From Zoogloea sp016790385 (GTDB taxonomy: Bacteria > Pseudomonadota > Gammaproteobacteria > Burkholderiales > Rhodocyclaceae): a stretch of DNA of 64,000 nt. Below, in pieces: positions 51,852 through 61,375 of the stretch. The position numbers and the translations under genes are program-made. Where the stretch lies: assembly GCF_041916735.1 (NCBI RefSeq), contig NZ_JAYRYY010000001.1; one strand, given 5' to 3'. Each line of letters opens with the position of its first letter. Within the stretch, counting starts at the first letter, position 1. The notes beneath the pieces were generated by a model. The model saw nothing but the letters and a program-made list of their open reading frames with translations. It did no database searches and was not told the origin of the DNA.

Positions 51852-53102
51852 ATGACCGATAAGCGCGTACTGATGATCGCCTACCACTACCCGCCCGTGC
51901 GGACGAGCAGTGGTATCCAGCGAACCCTCAAGTTCTCGGAATACCTGCGTGACCACGCCTGGGAACCGATGATCCTGACGGTGTCCCCGCGGGCTTACGA
52001 GGCGGTCAGCAACGATCAGATGGGTGAGATTCCCGCCGGCATGGTCGTGGAGCGAGCCTTCGGCCTGGACACTGCGCGGCACCTGTCCCTCAAGGGACGC
52101 TACCTGCGCTGGATGGCCCAGCCCGACCGCTGGGTAAGCTGGTGGCCGATGGGGGTGGTCCGCGGCATGCAGCTTATTCGCCGCTACCAGCCCCGGGCCA
52201 TCTTTGCGACCTTCCCCATCGCCACCGCGCCGATGATCGGCCTGACCCTGCACAGACTGTCCGGCTTGCCCCTGGTCCTCGACTTCCGCGACGGCATGAC
52301 GGAGCCCGGCTACCCGGTCAACCCGAGCACCTGGAAGATCCACCGGCGCCTCGAATCCAAGCTCATCGCCGCCTGCAGCCGTGCCATATTCACGACCCGG
52401 GCCACCCGGGACATGTATGCCGAGCGCTACCCAGACAAACCGGCCGACTGCTGGGCAGTGATCGAGAACGGCTTCGACGAAGACAACTTCCGCGACGCGG
52501 AGCAGGGCCTCGACACCCGCCGCCTCGGCCCGGATGGCCAGATGGTGCTGGTGCATAGCGGCGTGCTCTACCCCGCCGAACGCGATCCGCGGGCCTTCTT
52601 TGCCGCGCTCCAGGCCATGAAGCGCGCCGGCGAGATCTCCGCAGCAAGCCTGCGCATCATCCTGCGGGCCACCGGCACCGACGATTACTACAGCAAGCTG
52701 CTGGCCGAATACGGCATCGACGACATCGTGGTGATCGAACCTGTGGTGGCCTACCGCAGCGCCCTCCAGGAGATGATGCGTGCGGACGGCCTCCTGCTTT
52801 TCCAGGCCGCCGCCTGCAACAAGCAGATCCCGGCCAAGCTCTACGAATACGCCCGCGCCGGCAAACCCATCATCGCCCTCACCGACTTTGCCGGCAACAC
52901 GGCGGGTACCCTGAACACGCTCCAGGCCCCGTGGATAGCCGACATCACCGATGCAGCGCAGATCCGCGAGATGCTCGGCACCATCATCGCCCGCTGGAAG
53001 GCCGGCACCCTGCAAGGGGTCGAACGCCAGCTTGCCGACACCTGCTCCCGCCGCTCGCGCACCGCCGAGCTGGCCAGGCTGCTCGACAGCCTGCCCGCCT
53101 GA
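51852..53102 (+). CDS. Glycosyltransferase family 4-like protein
   Basis: A 416-residue GT-B fold glycosyltransferase. The N-terminal domain begins VLMIAYHYPPVRTSSGIQRTLKF, the donor-domain contains GPDGQMVLVHSGVLYPAERD, and the sugar-binding block AKLYEYARAGKPIIAL is near residue 345. Family members transfer a sugar from a nucleotide donor to the lipid-linked repeat unit at the cytoplasmic face. It is a likely elongation enzyme of the exopolysaccharide made by this locus. The ATG at 51852 lies 10 bases downstream of a GAGAG element. It is separated by 133 bp from the GNAT gene and by 125 bp from the ligase gene. Confidence 0.88.
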   Translation: MTDKRVLMIAYHYPPVRTSSGIQRTLKFSEYLRDHAWEPMILTVSPRAYEAVSNDQMGEIPAGMVVERAFGLDTARHLSLKGRYLRWMAQPDRWVSWWPMGVVRGMQLIRRYQPRAIFATFPIATAPMIGLTLHRLSGLPLVLDFRDGMTEPGYPVNPSTWKIHRRLESKLIAACSRAIFTTRATRDMYAERYPDKPADCWAVIENGFDEDNFRDAEQGLDTRRLGPDGQMVLVHSGVLYPAERDPRAFFAALQAMKRAGEISAASLRIILRATGTDDYYSKLLAEYGIDDIVVIEPVVAYRSALQEMMRADGLLLFQAAACNKQIPAKLYEYARAGKPIIALTDFAGNTAGTLNTLQAPWIADITDAAQIREMLGTIIARWKAGTLQGVERQLADTCSRRSRTAELARLLDSLPA

Positions 53103-53227
53103 GCCACTGAATCACCCCGGCTGTGATCCATCACGCGTATTCGGTCATGAAGCTCAGATAGACTGACAGCCGCAGTCCAACGGTGGCTTTGCCCGCTCAA
53201 CCGGTTCGCAGAATTCACTCCACACCC

Positions 53228-54832
53228 ATGCACACGACGACTCTCCTCCACGAACTGATCTCCGCCTCGGCGGAGCGTGCCCCCGCCTCCGCCGCCCTCA
53301 CGGCGGGCGCAATCACCCTCAGCTACCAGGAGCTCGACACCCAGGTGGCCGGCTTTGCCGCCGGGCTGATGGCCCTGGGCCTCGACCGGGGCGAGCGGGT
53401 CGGCATCTTCCTGGACAAACGCATCGAGATGGTGGTGGCGAGCTTCGGCACCGCCCGGGCCGGCGGCGCCTTCGTGCCGGTCAATCCCATTCTCAAGGGT
53501 GAGCAGATCGGCCACATCCTGCGCGACTGCAACGCCCGGGTATTGGTGACATCCCCCGAGCGCCTGCCCCTGCTGGCTGACACCCTGGACCAATGTCATG
53601 ACCTGCGCCAGGTGATCCTCACCGGCCCGCTTGCAAAGCCGGTGAACCTGCGCTCGGTCAGCCTGCACCAGTGGTCCGACGTGCTGGCGAGTGCGCCACG
53701 CAACGGTCATCGCATCATCGACAACGATCTGCTGTCCATTCTGTATACGTCGGGCAGCACCGGCCGCCCCAAGGGCGTGGTGCTGTCCCACCGCAACATG
53801 GTGGCCGGCGCCAAGAGCGTCGCCTCCTACCTGGGCAACAACCCCGACGACACCCTGCTGGCCGCCCTGCCCCTGTCCTTCGACGCGGGCTTCTCCCAAC
53901 TCACCACCGCCTTTCACTCCGGCGCCCGGGTCGTGCTGCTCAACTACCTGCTGCCCCAGGACGTGCTCAAGGCCATGGTCAAGGAGAAGGTCACCGGCCT
54001 CACCGCCGTACCGCCCCTGTACATCCAGCTGGCCCAGCTGAAGTGGCCAGAAACCGTCACCGACCACCTGCGCTACTTCGCGAATACCGGCGGCCGCATG
54101 CCCCTGGAAACCCTCAAGGCCCTGCGTGCCCACCTGCCGCGCACCCAGCCCTTCCTGATGTACGGCCTCACCGAAGCCTTCCGCGCCACCTATCTGCCGC
54201 CCGACCAGGTGGATGCCCGCCCCGATTCCATCGGCAAGGCCATCCCCAACGCCGAGGTGCTGGTGCTGCGTGAGGATGGAACCGAATGTGCACCGAACGA
54301 ACCCGGTGAGCTGGTGCAGCGCGGTGCCCATGTGGCCATGGGTTATTGGAACGACGCTGAAAAAACCGCCGAACGCTTCAAGCCCCTGCCCGCCACCGCA
54401 CCAGGCCGCCAGAGCGGCTTCGTGCTGCCCGAGATCGCCGTGTTCTCCGGCGACACCGTGCGCCGTGACGAGGAAGGCTACCTGTACTTCATCGGTCGCC
54501 GCGACGAGATGATGAAGACCTCCGGCTACCGGGTCAGCCCCACCGAGGTCGAGGAAATCCTCTACAGCACCCAGATGGTGGGTGAATGTGTCGCCTTCGG
54601 CGTGCCCCACCCGGCCCTCGGCCACTCCATCTGCGTGATCGCCACCAGCAAGGACGGTGCTGCCCTCGACAGCGCCGCCCTGCTGGCCGAATGCAAGCAA
54701 CGCATGCCAGCCTACATGGTGCCGGCGGTCATCGAGGCACGGGACGGCCCCCTGCCCCGCAACCCGAATGGCAAGATCGACCGCAAGACCCTTTCCACCG
54801 AATTCGAGAATCAGCACAAGGTGCAGCAATGA
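53228..54832 (+). CDS. Acyl-CoA ligase (AMP-forming), exosortase A system-associated
   Basis: A 534-residue ANL-superfamily adenylating enzyme. The P-loop is LYTSGSTGRPKGVVLSHRN, with the A5-like GLTEAFRATYL, the hinge YFIGRRDEMMKTSGYRVSP and the C-terminal catalytic lysine in RNPNGKIDRK. It activates a carboxylic acid as an acyl-adenylate and probably loads it on CoA or the locus ACP. The ATG 53228 begins MHTTTLLHELI, the family start; the longer frame to 53183 is not supported. It overlaps the PLP decarboxylase gene by ATGA. This ligase/decarboxylase pair is a hallmark of XrtA loci. Confidence 0.93.
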   Translation: MHTTTLLHELISASAERAPASAALTAGAITLSYQELDTQVAGFAAGLMALGLDRGERVGIFLDKRIEMVVASFGTARAGGAFVPVNPILKGEQIGHILRDCNARVLVTSPERLPLLADTLDQCHDLRQVILTGPLAKPVNLRSVSLHQWSDVLASAPRNGHRIIDNDLLSILYTSGSTGRPKGVVLSHRNMVAGAKSVASYLGNNPDDTLLAALPLSFDAGFSQLTTAFHSGARVVLLNYLLPQDVLKAMVKEKVTGLTAVPPLYIQLAQLKWPETVTDHLRYFANTGGRMPLETLKALRAHLPRTQPFLMYGLTEAFRATYLPPDQVDARPDSIGKAIPNAEVLVLREDGTECAPNEPGELVQRGAHVAMGYWNDAEKTAERFKPLPATAPGRQSGFVLPEIAVFSGDTVRRDEEGYLYFIGRRDEMMKTSGYRVSPTEVEEILYSTQMVGECVAFGVPHPALGHSICVIATSKDGAALDSAALLAECKQRMPAYMVPAVIEARDGPLPRNPNGKIDRKTLSTEFENQHKVQQ

Positions 54833-56073
54833 GCGAGACCCCCCGCGAAAAGCCGGTCCATGCCTCCACAGACCAGTTTCCCGTTCAGGGCAACGAACTG
54901 CTGGTGGGCGGCATCCCCCTGACCCGCCTTGCCGCCCGGGTGGGCCAGACCCCCTTCTATGCCTATGACCGCGCGCTGTTGACCCGCCGCGTCGCTGAGC
55001 TGCGCGCTGCCCTGCCTGCCGGCATCAAGCTGCATTACGCCATGAAGGCCAACCCCATGCCGGCCGTGGTTACCCATATGGCCGGTCTGGTGGACGGCAT
55101 CGACGTGGCCTCCGGTCTTGAGCTCAATGTGGCCCTGGACAGCGGCGCCGATCCCCGCGAGATCAGTTTTGCCGGCCCCGGCAAGAGCGACGAGGAGCTG
55201 ATGAAGGCAGTGGCCGCCGGCATCCTCATCAACATCGAGTCCTTCCGCGAGGTTGGTGTGCTCGCTGCCATCCAGCAACAAACCGGCTGGACGGCCCGCG
55301 TCGCGGTGCGGGTCAACCCCGACTTCGAACTCAAGAGCTCCGGTATGAAGATGGGCGGCGGCCCCAAGCAGTTCGGCGTAGACGCCGAACAGGTGCCCGA
55401 GCTGCTGGCCGAGATTGGCAAGGCCGGCCTGGGCTTCGAGGGCTTCCACCTTTTTGCCGGCTCCCAGAACCTGCGACCCGAATCCATTGTCGAGGCCCAG
55501 CGCAAGTGCTTCGACCTTGCCCTGCGCCTCGCCGAGGCTGCGCCCGGCCCGGTGAAATTCCTCAATCTGGGCGGCGGCTTCGGCATTCCCTACTTCCCGG
55601 GCGAACAACGCCTTGACCTCAGCAGCATCGGCGCAAACCTTGCTGCCATCCAGGAAGACGCCCGCCGCACGATGCCGCAAGCCGAGATCGTCATCGAACT
55701 GGGCCGTTACTTCGTTGGCGAAGCCGGGGTGTATGTCTGCCGCGTCGTTGATCGCAAAGTCTCCCGGGGCCACACCTACCTGGTCACCAACGGTGGCCTT
55801 CACCATCATCTGTCCGCATCCGGCAACTTCGGTCAGGTGATCCGCAAGAACTACCCGGTCGCCATCGGCAACCGCATGGACGCACCGGCGGGCGAAGCCG
55901 TATCGGTGGTCGGCCCCCTGTGTACCCCGCTGGACATCCTCGGAGACCGCATGAGCCTGCCCGACGCCGAGCCCGGTGATCTGGTCGTCGTCTTCCAGTC
56001 CGGCGCCTATGGTGCCAGTGCCAGCCCACGGGGCTTTCTGAGCCATCCGGATCTGGTTGAAGTCCTGGTGTGA
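54829..56073 (+). CDS. Pyridoxal-dependent decarboxylase, exosortase A system-associated
   Basis: A 414-residue fold-type III decarboxylase related to diaminopimelate/ornithine decarboxylases. Lys73 in HYAMKANP binds PLP. The glycine-rich phosphate loop NLGGGFGIPYF, the FHLFAGSQNL strand (equivalent to the HIGSQ motif) and the C-terminal GPLCTPLDILGD with its catalytic cysteine are visible. It probably decarboxylates an amino acid or amino-acyl group used by the neighbouring ligase and ACP. The gene starts within the ligase stop (ATGA), so expression is coupled. A 132-bp gap with a perfect hairpin follows. Confidence 0.93.
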   Translation: MSETPREKPVHASTDQFPVQGNELLVGGIPLTRLAARVGQTPFYAYDRALLTRRVAELRAALPAGIKLHYAMKANPMPAVVTHMAGLVDGIDVASGLELNVALDSGADPREISFAGPGKSDEELMKAVAAGILINIESFREVGVLAAIQQQTGWTARVAVRVNPDFELKSSGMKMGGGPKQFGVDAEQVPELLAEIGKAGLGFEGFHLFAGSQNLRPESIVEAQRKCFDLALRLAEAAPGPVKFLNLGGGFGIPYFPGEQRLDLSSIGANLAAIQEDARRTMPQAEIVIELGRYFVGEAGVYVCRVVDRKVSRGHTYLVTNGGLHHHLSASGNFGQVIRKNYPVAIGNRMDAPAGEAVSVVGPLCTPLDILGDRMSLPDAEPGDLVVVFQSGAYGASASPRGFLSHPDLVEVLV

Positions 56074-56103
56074 ATGATCGGCCCTGATCGCAGCTCCGCA
56101 GAA

Positions 56104-56129
56104 CGGGGACATTCCTGACAATGTCCCCG
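56104..56129 (+). other. Perfect 10-bp hairpin after the PLP decarboxylase gene
   Basis: CGGGGACATT pairs exactly with AATGTCCCCG across a 6-base loop, 31 bases after the stop. A second palindrome, GGCAGCTGCC (56131-56140), follows directly. No T-tract is present. It may be a REP-like element or an mRNA 3' stabiliser; copy number in the genome cannot be judged here. Confidence 0.5.
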
Positions 56130-56205
56130 CGGCAGCTGCCCCACAATCGCTGATCAGTCTTCCGCCGCCCCGTTGCCGGGCCTTCCCTCCAGCCACCCCC
56201 ACTTC

Positions 56206-57693
56206 ATGTCATCCCCACAGAGAAGCCTCTTCGCCAACGCCTTGATCGTGGTATCCATGCGCTGGACAGACCGGCTGATCGGTCTCGTCAGCACACTGAT
56301 CCTGGCGCGCATCCTGACCCCCGAGGACTTCGGCATCATCGCTATGGCCTCGGTGCTGGTAGGCCTGGTGGACGTGCTCCTCGACCTGGGCGTCAATATG
56401 GCGCTCATCCAGAACAGCAACGCCGACGACGAGGATTACAACACCGCATGGACGATCCGCCTGATCCAGTCCTGCGCGGTCACGGTCATCATCTTCCTGC
56501 TCGCACCGCTGGCGGCCGACTACTACCGCGATCCGCGTGTCAGCGATGTGACGCGCCTGATGGCACTGGGCATGTTCGTCGGCGGCTTCGAGAACATCGG
56601 TGTGGTCAGCTTCCAGAAAAGCATGGAGTTCGGAAAGGATTTCCGATTCTTCTTCGTCCGGCGCGTAGCCGGTTTTGCCGTCACCATCGCCCTTGCGGTC
56701 TCGCTCGAATCCTACTGGGCCATGCCCCTGGGCGCCCTGGCCGGGCGTCTGACCGGCGTCGTCCTCAGCTACACCATGCACCCCTTCCGGCCGCGGCTCT
56801 CCCTGTCGCGCTTCAGCCGCCTGTGGTCCTTCTCCCAGTGGGCGCTGATCCGCAGCATTGGCGTGTATTTCGACAGCCAGTTCGACCGATTCCTGGTCGG
56901 TCGCATGACCGACGCGTCGACCATGGGTGCCTACACCCTCGCCAACGAGATCTCGGCAATGCCCTCCACCGAGTTGTTGCAACCCCTCGGTCGCGTCCTT
57001 TTCCCTGCCTTCGTGGCCACCAAGCACGACCCGGTCAAGCTGCGCGAGGCCTACCTCCTTGCCCTGGCCGTGCAAGCCATGCTGGCCATCCCCGCCGGTG
57101 TCGGGCTGGCCTCCGTGGCCGATCGGGCTGTGATGGTCATGCTGGGCGAACAGTGGCTGGCCGCCATTCCCTTCGTACAGACGCTGGCCCTGGTCTTTTC
57201 CCTGGGCGCCCTCACCCACGCCGCCGGCTACCTGCTGATCACCATTGGCAAGATCCGCACCCTGAGCATCTTTGTGTGGGTCCAGAACATTGTCTTTCTC
57301 GTCCTCGCCGGGCTGGTCTTCTCGTCGGCCACTGCCCTGCACATTGCTCAGATCCGCCTTGGGGTGTCCACTCTCGGCCTGCTCCTGTTCCTTGGCGTCA
57401 TCCTGATCGAAGTCCGTGAGCTTCGCGCCTTTGACCTGCTGCGGGTCATCTGGCGCCCGCTTGCTGCTGCTGCCGTGATGGCGCTCATCGACACCCTGGC
57501 CCCGCTCCCCGAAAGCCTGCCCCTGTTCATCGCCTTCCTACTGGAGGTGGCCCTGGGCGCAGTGACTTTTACAGTGGCCCTCATCACGCTGTGGTACATC
57601 AGCGGCAGGCCGCGGGGCGCCGAAGCCTATATCCTCGCCAAACTGAAGCTGACCCGCCTGTTGCCGGCCGGGCAGCCCGGCGATGTGCCATGA
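56206..57693 (+). CDS. Lipid-linked oligosaccharide flippase (Wzx/MOP superfamily)
   Basis: A 495-residue integral membrane protein with about twelve to fourteen hydrophobic helices. The N-terminal region (ALIVVSMRWTDRLIGLVSTLILARILTPEDFGIIAMA) is typical of the polysaccharide biosynthesis branch of the MOP superfamily. It flips undecaprenyl-linked repeat units to the periplasmic face for polymerisation. The ATG at 56206 (MSSPQRSLF) is chosen over the upstream TTG at 56173 because the membrane domain begins about 10 residues later. The next gene starts 13 bases downstream, so the two are probably co-transcribed. No Wzy polymerase gene is within the window. Confidence 0.9.
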   Translation: MSSPQRSLFANALIVVSMRWTDRLIGLVSTLILARILTPEDFGIIAMASVLVGLVDVLLDLGVNMALIQNSNADDEDYNTAWTIRLIQSCAVTVIIFLLAPLAADYYRDPRVSDVTRLMALGMFVGGFENIGVVSFQKSMEFGKDFRFFFVRRVAGFAVTIALAVSLESYWAMPLGALAGRLTGVVLSYTMHPFRPRLSLSRFSRLWSFSQWALIRSIGVYFDSQFDRFLVGRMTDASTMGAYTLANEISAMPSTELLQPLGRVLFPAFVATKHDPVKLREAYLLALAVQAMLAIPAGVGLASVADRAVMVMLGEQWLAAIPFVQTLALVFSLGALTHAAGYLLITIGKIRTLSIFVWVQNIVFLVLAGLVFSSATALHIAQIRLGVSTLGLLLFLGVILIEVRELRAFDLLRVIWRPLAAAAVMALIDTLAPLPESLPLFIAFLLEVALGAVTFTVALITLWYISGRPRGAEAYILAKLKLTRLLPAGQPGDVP

Positions 57694-57705
57694 ATCAATG
57701 AATGA

Positions 57706-59520
57706 ATGGAGTCGGTTTTGGAAAGCACAACCTTGATCCACGCCCGCCTGACGGCACCGAAAAACGGAATCGTTCCGGATCTCGCCATCCAGTCATCTCC
57801 CGAGGGCTGGTCATGCACCTGGGCGGGCGGCCGCCTCAGCGCACGCAGGCCTGCCGATTTCGCCGAACGCAACGGCGTCCTTTGCATCAGCCGGGGAGCC
57901 GCACGCTTTCCCGACACATCGGCGCCGTCTGCGGCTGCGTGGCTGGACCGCTTTGCGAAAGAAGGCTCCAAGGTTGTCGACGGCGTCAAGGGGCGCTTTG
58001 CCGTCGCCTTCATTGACACCCGCAGCAATACCGTCTCCCTGTTCAACGATCGTTTTGACACCGAACCCTGGTGTTACGGCCATGAGCATGGGGAGTTCGC
58101 CTTTGCCGATCGGGCCGATGGCGTTCCCCTGGAAAAGCGCAGCATCAGCCCCCAGACGATCTTCGATTACCTGTATTTTCACGTCATCCCGTCCCCGCTC
58201 ACCATCTTCAACGAAGTCCGTCGCCTGCAACCGGCCAGCCGGCTGCAATGGAACGGGGGCGCCCCCCAAGTCGCAAAATACTGGATCCCGAGCTTCACGG
58301 AAGCGCCCGGGATCAGCCTCGCCGAAGCCAAGGGCCGTTTCCTCGACATCGTCCGCGAATCAGTAAGGAACGAATACGCCGGCCCCAACACCGGCTCCTT
58401 CCTATCCGGCGGCACCGACAGCTCCACCGTGTCCGGCATGCTCTGCCAGGTCGGCGGCGCCCCGGCCCGTACCTATTCCATGGGTTTCGACGCCACCGGC
58501 TACGACGAAATGGAGTACGCGCGCATCGCCGCCAAGCATTTCAAGACCGACCACCACGAGTACTACGTCACCCCGGAAGACCTGCTCGAAGGCATCCCCC
58601 TCGTCGCCCGCAGCTACGATCAACCCTTCGGCAACTCCTCCGCCGTGCCCGCCTGGATCTGCGCCAGCCGCGCCCGCGCCGACGGCATCACCAAACTGCT
58701 GGCCGGCGACGGAGGTGACGAGCTCTTTGGCGGCAACTCCCGCTACGCCAAGCAGAAAGTCTTCGGCTGGTACGAAACCATCCCTGCCCTGCTCCGCAAT
58801 ACTGTGGTCGAGCCCATTTCCGGCCTTCCCGGCCTGGGCAGCATTCCACTGGTCAAGAAGGGCGTCAGCTATGTGGAACAGGCCAGCGTGCCGATGCCCG
58901 ACCGCATGGAGATGTACAACCTGCTTCACCGTCTGGGCATCGACACCATTTTCGAACCGGGCTTCTGCCAGCAGGTCGACACCGACTCCCCCGGCAAGCT
59001 GCAACGCGCCACCTGGAACGAGGTGACGAACGCCAGCCTGGTCAATCGCATGCTGGCCTTCGACTGGAAGTACACCCTGGCCGACAACGACCTGCCCAAG
59101 GTCATCGGCACCACCCGCCTGGCGGGCGTGGACGTAGGTTTTCCCTTCCTCTCGGACGAGTTGCTCGACTACTCGCTGACACTGCCCACCGAGTGGAAGC
59201 TCAAGGGCCTCAAGCTGCGCTGGCTGTTCAAGGAAGCCCTGCGCGGCTTCCTGCCCGACGAGATCATCACCAAGAAGAAGCACGGCTTCGGCCTGCCCTT
59301 CGGCGTGTGGGCCGTCAAGCACCCAGGCCTCAGCAAGCTGGCCACCGAGAACCTTGAAGCCTTCGCCGCCCGCGGTGTGATCCGCCCGGGTTTCATCCGC
59401 GAGCTGCACGAAAAGTGGCTGCCGGAGAGCCCGGGTTACTATGGCGAGATGGTATGGATCATCCTGATGCTGGAACAGTGGCTGCAAGCCTATGCGCCAG
59501 ACTGGAAGATGGAGAAGTAA
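57706..59520 (+). CDS. Asparagine-synthase-like protein of the exopolysaccharide/PEP-CTERM locus, no glutaminase nucleophile
   Basis: A 604-residue protein with an N-terminal Ntn-like region (about 30-200) and a C-terminal asparagine synthase domain. The PP-loop is SGGTDSST (residues of about 228-236), and LLAGDGGDELFGGN and KKKHGFGLPFGVW are both family motifs. The N-terminus is MESVLEST, with no Cys2 nucleophile, so glutamine hydrolysis is not expected; it may use ammonia or another amine, or form another amide. In Zoogloea, asparagine synthase genes of the exopolysaccharide cluster are needed for floc formation (established for that genus, inferred here). A strong bidirectional terminator follows the stop. 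Confidence 0.9.
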   Translation: MESVLESTTLIHARLTAPKNGIVPDLAIQSSPEGWSCTWAGGRLSARRPADFAERNGVLCISRGAARFPDTSAPSAAAWLDRFAKEGSKVVDGVKGRFAVAFIDTRSNTVSLFNDRFDTEPWCYGHEHGEFAFADRADGVPLEKRSISPQTIFDYLYFHVIPSPLTIFNEVRRLQPASRLQWNGGAPQVAKYWIPSFTEAPGISLAEAKGRFLDIVRESVRNEYAGPNTGSFLSGGTDSSTVSGMLCQVGGAPARTYSMGFDATGYDEMEYARIAAKHFKTDHHEYYVTPEDLLEGIPLVARSYDQPFGNSSAVPAWICASRARADGITKLLAGDGGDELFGGNSRYAKQKVFGWYETIPALLRNTVVEPISGLPGLGSIPLVKKGVSYVEQASVPMPDRMEMYNLLHRLGIDTIFEPGFCQQVDTDSPGKLQRATWNEVTNASLVNRMLAFDWKYTLADNDLPKVIGTTRLAGVDVGFPFLSDELLDYSLTLPTEWKLKGLKLRWLFKEALRGFLPDEIITKKKHGFGLPFGVWAVKHPGLSKLATENLEAFAARGVIRPGFIRELHEKWLPESPGYYGEMVWIILMLEQWLQAYAPDWKMEK

Positions 59521-59525
59521 GCCCA

Positions 59526-59559
59526 AAATCAAAAGCCCGCAAATGCGGGCTTTTGATTT
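59526..59559. terminator. Bidirectional rho-independent terminator
   Basis: A perfect 15-bp stem (AAATCAAAAGCCCGC with GCGGGCTTTTGATTT) closes a 4-base loop. The GC core is flanked by A-run and T-run on both strands, between the convergent asparagine-synthase-like and flotillin genes. Confidence 0.92.
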
Positions 59560-59579
59560 ATCGGGCGTTCAGGCGTGGA

Positions 59580-61325
59580 TCAGGCATTCACGGCCTGCGC
59601 CGCACCGTCCGCCTCCTCCGGCTTCACCAGCATCCCGCCCAGGGCCTGGGCGATTCCGGTGATGCCTTCATTGGAGAGGCCGGCGTCCTTCATGACCGCA
59701 TCCACAATCGGCTTGGCCAGCTGGTACTGCAGCGCCGAGTTCATCACCTGCTCCGGAAACGTGGCCCCGCCAGCGCCGCCGGCACCCGGGGTGCCGGACG
59801 TGCCCCCCGATGCGCCGGGCACGCCGCTGACCTGGAAGATGCGGATCGAGTCGATCTTCTCCATCGGCCGCACTGCCTGCTCGAGGATGTTGGGCAGTTG
59901 CTGCAGCAGCAGGGTGCGCACCTGCAGATCCACCTGCGCCGCCGACAGGGTGTTGAGCGCCTCGTTGATGGCCCGCTTGCCCGCGGCTTCCGCCAGGGCT
60001 GCAGCCTGACGCGCCGTGGCTTCGATGGTGATGGCGTCGGCCCGGTCGAGGGCCGCTTCCTTTTCGGCGGAAGCCGACACCTTGATGGCAATGGCGCTCT
60101 GCTCGGCTTCCTTGGATGCCTCAATCAGCTGGATGCTCTTCTCCCGCTCTGCCACGGCCACCTGACGGGCGGTATTGACCAGTTCCTCCGCCTTCACCGC
60201 TTCGGACCGGGCCAGGTTGGCAGCCGCGTCGGCATCGGACTGCTCCCGGGACTTGGTGGCGATGGCGATCTGGGTGTCCTGCCGGGCAATCTCCACCTGC
60301 TTGCGCTGCTCGGCCCTTTGCATCTCGGTCTTGCGTTCGAGCTCGATCTCCCGGGTCTGCACCGCCAGATTCTTGTCGATCTCACGTGTCTGGATGGCCA
60401 GATTCTTGTCGATCTCGGCGGCCTTGATCTCCCGTTCCGACTCAATGCGCTTCTGGCTGACCTGCAGCTCCGCATTGATCTTGGCGGCCTCGGCCTCCCG
60501 GTTGCGCTCGGCCTGCTGGGTGGCAATCAGGGCGGCCTGTTCGGCACGGCTGTTCTCGATTTCGCGCTTCTGCGACAGGGAGGCAAACTCCTCGTCCTTC
60601 TCGATGGTGAGCTTCAGGCGCGTCGCTTCCAGGTTCTTGGTGCGGACCAGGACCTCCGTGTCCTGCTCCACGTCATTGCGCTGCTTGCGCCGTGCCTCGG
60701 TCTGCTCGGTAAGGCGGGTCAGGCCCTCGGCGTCGAAGGCGTTGTTGGGGTTGAAGAACTGCTTGTCGGTCTGATCCAGGCTGGTCAGGGACACGGACTC
60801 CAGCTCAAGGCCGTTCTTCTCCAGGTCTTCCGCCACCGCGTTCTGGACCGCCTGCACAAAATCCCGGCGCTTGTCCTGCAGTTCCTGGATGGTCATGGTG
60901 GCTGCCGTGGCACGCAGCGAATCCACGAACTTGTCTTCCACCAGGGTCTTCAGCTCGTCAGGGCTCATCGTGCGTGCCCCCAGGGTCTGCGCGGCAATGC
61001 TGATCGACTCTTCAGTCTGCTTGACCCGCACGAAGAACGCGGCCGTCACGTCCACCCGCATCCGGTCCTTGGTGATCAGGCTCTCCCGCTCCCGGCGCAG
61101 CACTTCGAGCTTCAGGGTGTTCATATTCACAAGCACCCGCTCATGAAACACCGGCAGCACGATGGCGCCGCCGTCCATGATGACTTTCTGCCCACCCAGG
61201 CCGGTGCGCACAAAGGCGGTCTCCTTGGTTGAGCGTTTGTAGAGGCGTGCAAACACGATGCCGACAGCCAGCAGCGCGATCAGCACAATGCCTGCCAGAC
61301 CCAGCATTTCGATCAGATTGGTCAT
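59580..61325 (-). CDS. Flotillin-family membrane scaffold protein (YqiK/FloT-like)
   Basis: A 581-residue protein with one N-terminal membrane helix (about 7-27), an SPFH/PHB domain (about 35-215: FVRTGLGGQKVIMDGG, FFVRVKQTEESI, LESVSLTSLDQTD) and a long Glu/Ala/Arg-rich coiled coil (about 225-480) with a QVRTLLLQQLPNI region before the C-terminus. Flotillins build inner-membrane microdomains. An 11-residue tandem repeat (IDKNLA-QTRE) lies in the coiled coil. It is the last of four co-directional genes (RHH-like, PspA, YqiJ-like, flotillin), matching the yqiJ-yqiK pairing of E. coli. Gap to the YqiJ gene is 50 bp. Confidence 0.93.
   Translation of the reverse strand: MTNLIEMLGLAGIVLIALLAVGIVFARLYKRSTKETAFVRTGLGGQKVIMDGGAIVLPVFHERVLVNMNTLKLEVLRRERESLITKDRMRVDVTAAFFVRVKQTEESISIAAQTLGARTMSPDELKTLVEDKFVDSLRATAATMTIQELQDKRRDFVQAVQNAVAEDLEKNGLELESVSLTSLDQTDKQFFNPNNAFDAEGLTRLTEQTEARRKQRNDVEQDTEVLVRTKNLEATRLKLTIEKDEEFASLSQKREIENSRAEQAALIATQQAERNREAEAAKINAELQVSQKRIESEREIKAAEIDKNLAIQTREIDKNLAVQTREIELERKTEMQRAEQRKQVEIARQDTQIAIATKSREQSDADAAANLARSEAVKAEELVNTARQVAVAEREKSIQLIEASKEAEQSAIAIKVSASAEKEAALDRADAITIEATARQAAALAEAAGKRAINEALNTLSAAQVDLQVRTLLLQQLPNILEQAVRPMEKIDSIRIFQVSGVPGASGGTSGTPGAGGAGGATFPEQVMNSALQYQLAKPIVDAVMKDAGLSNEGITGIAQALGGMLVKPEEADGAAQAVNA
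60364..60416 (-). repeat. 33-bp tandem repeat in the flotillin coiled coil
   Basis: The 20-base word GCCAGATTCTTGTCGATCTC occurs at 60364-60383 and 60397-60416, a 33-bp period encoding two copies of an 11-residue unit. Such in-frame duplications lengthen the coiled coil by one and a half heptads each. Confidence 0.85.
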
Positions 61326-61375
61326 TGGAAGATCTTTCTTGGAGGTTTGAAAACGTACAGCGCCAGCGGCGGCGC

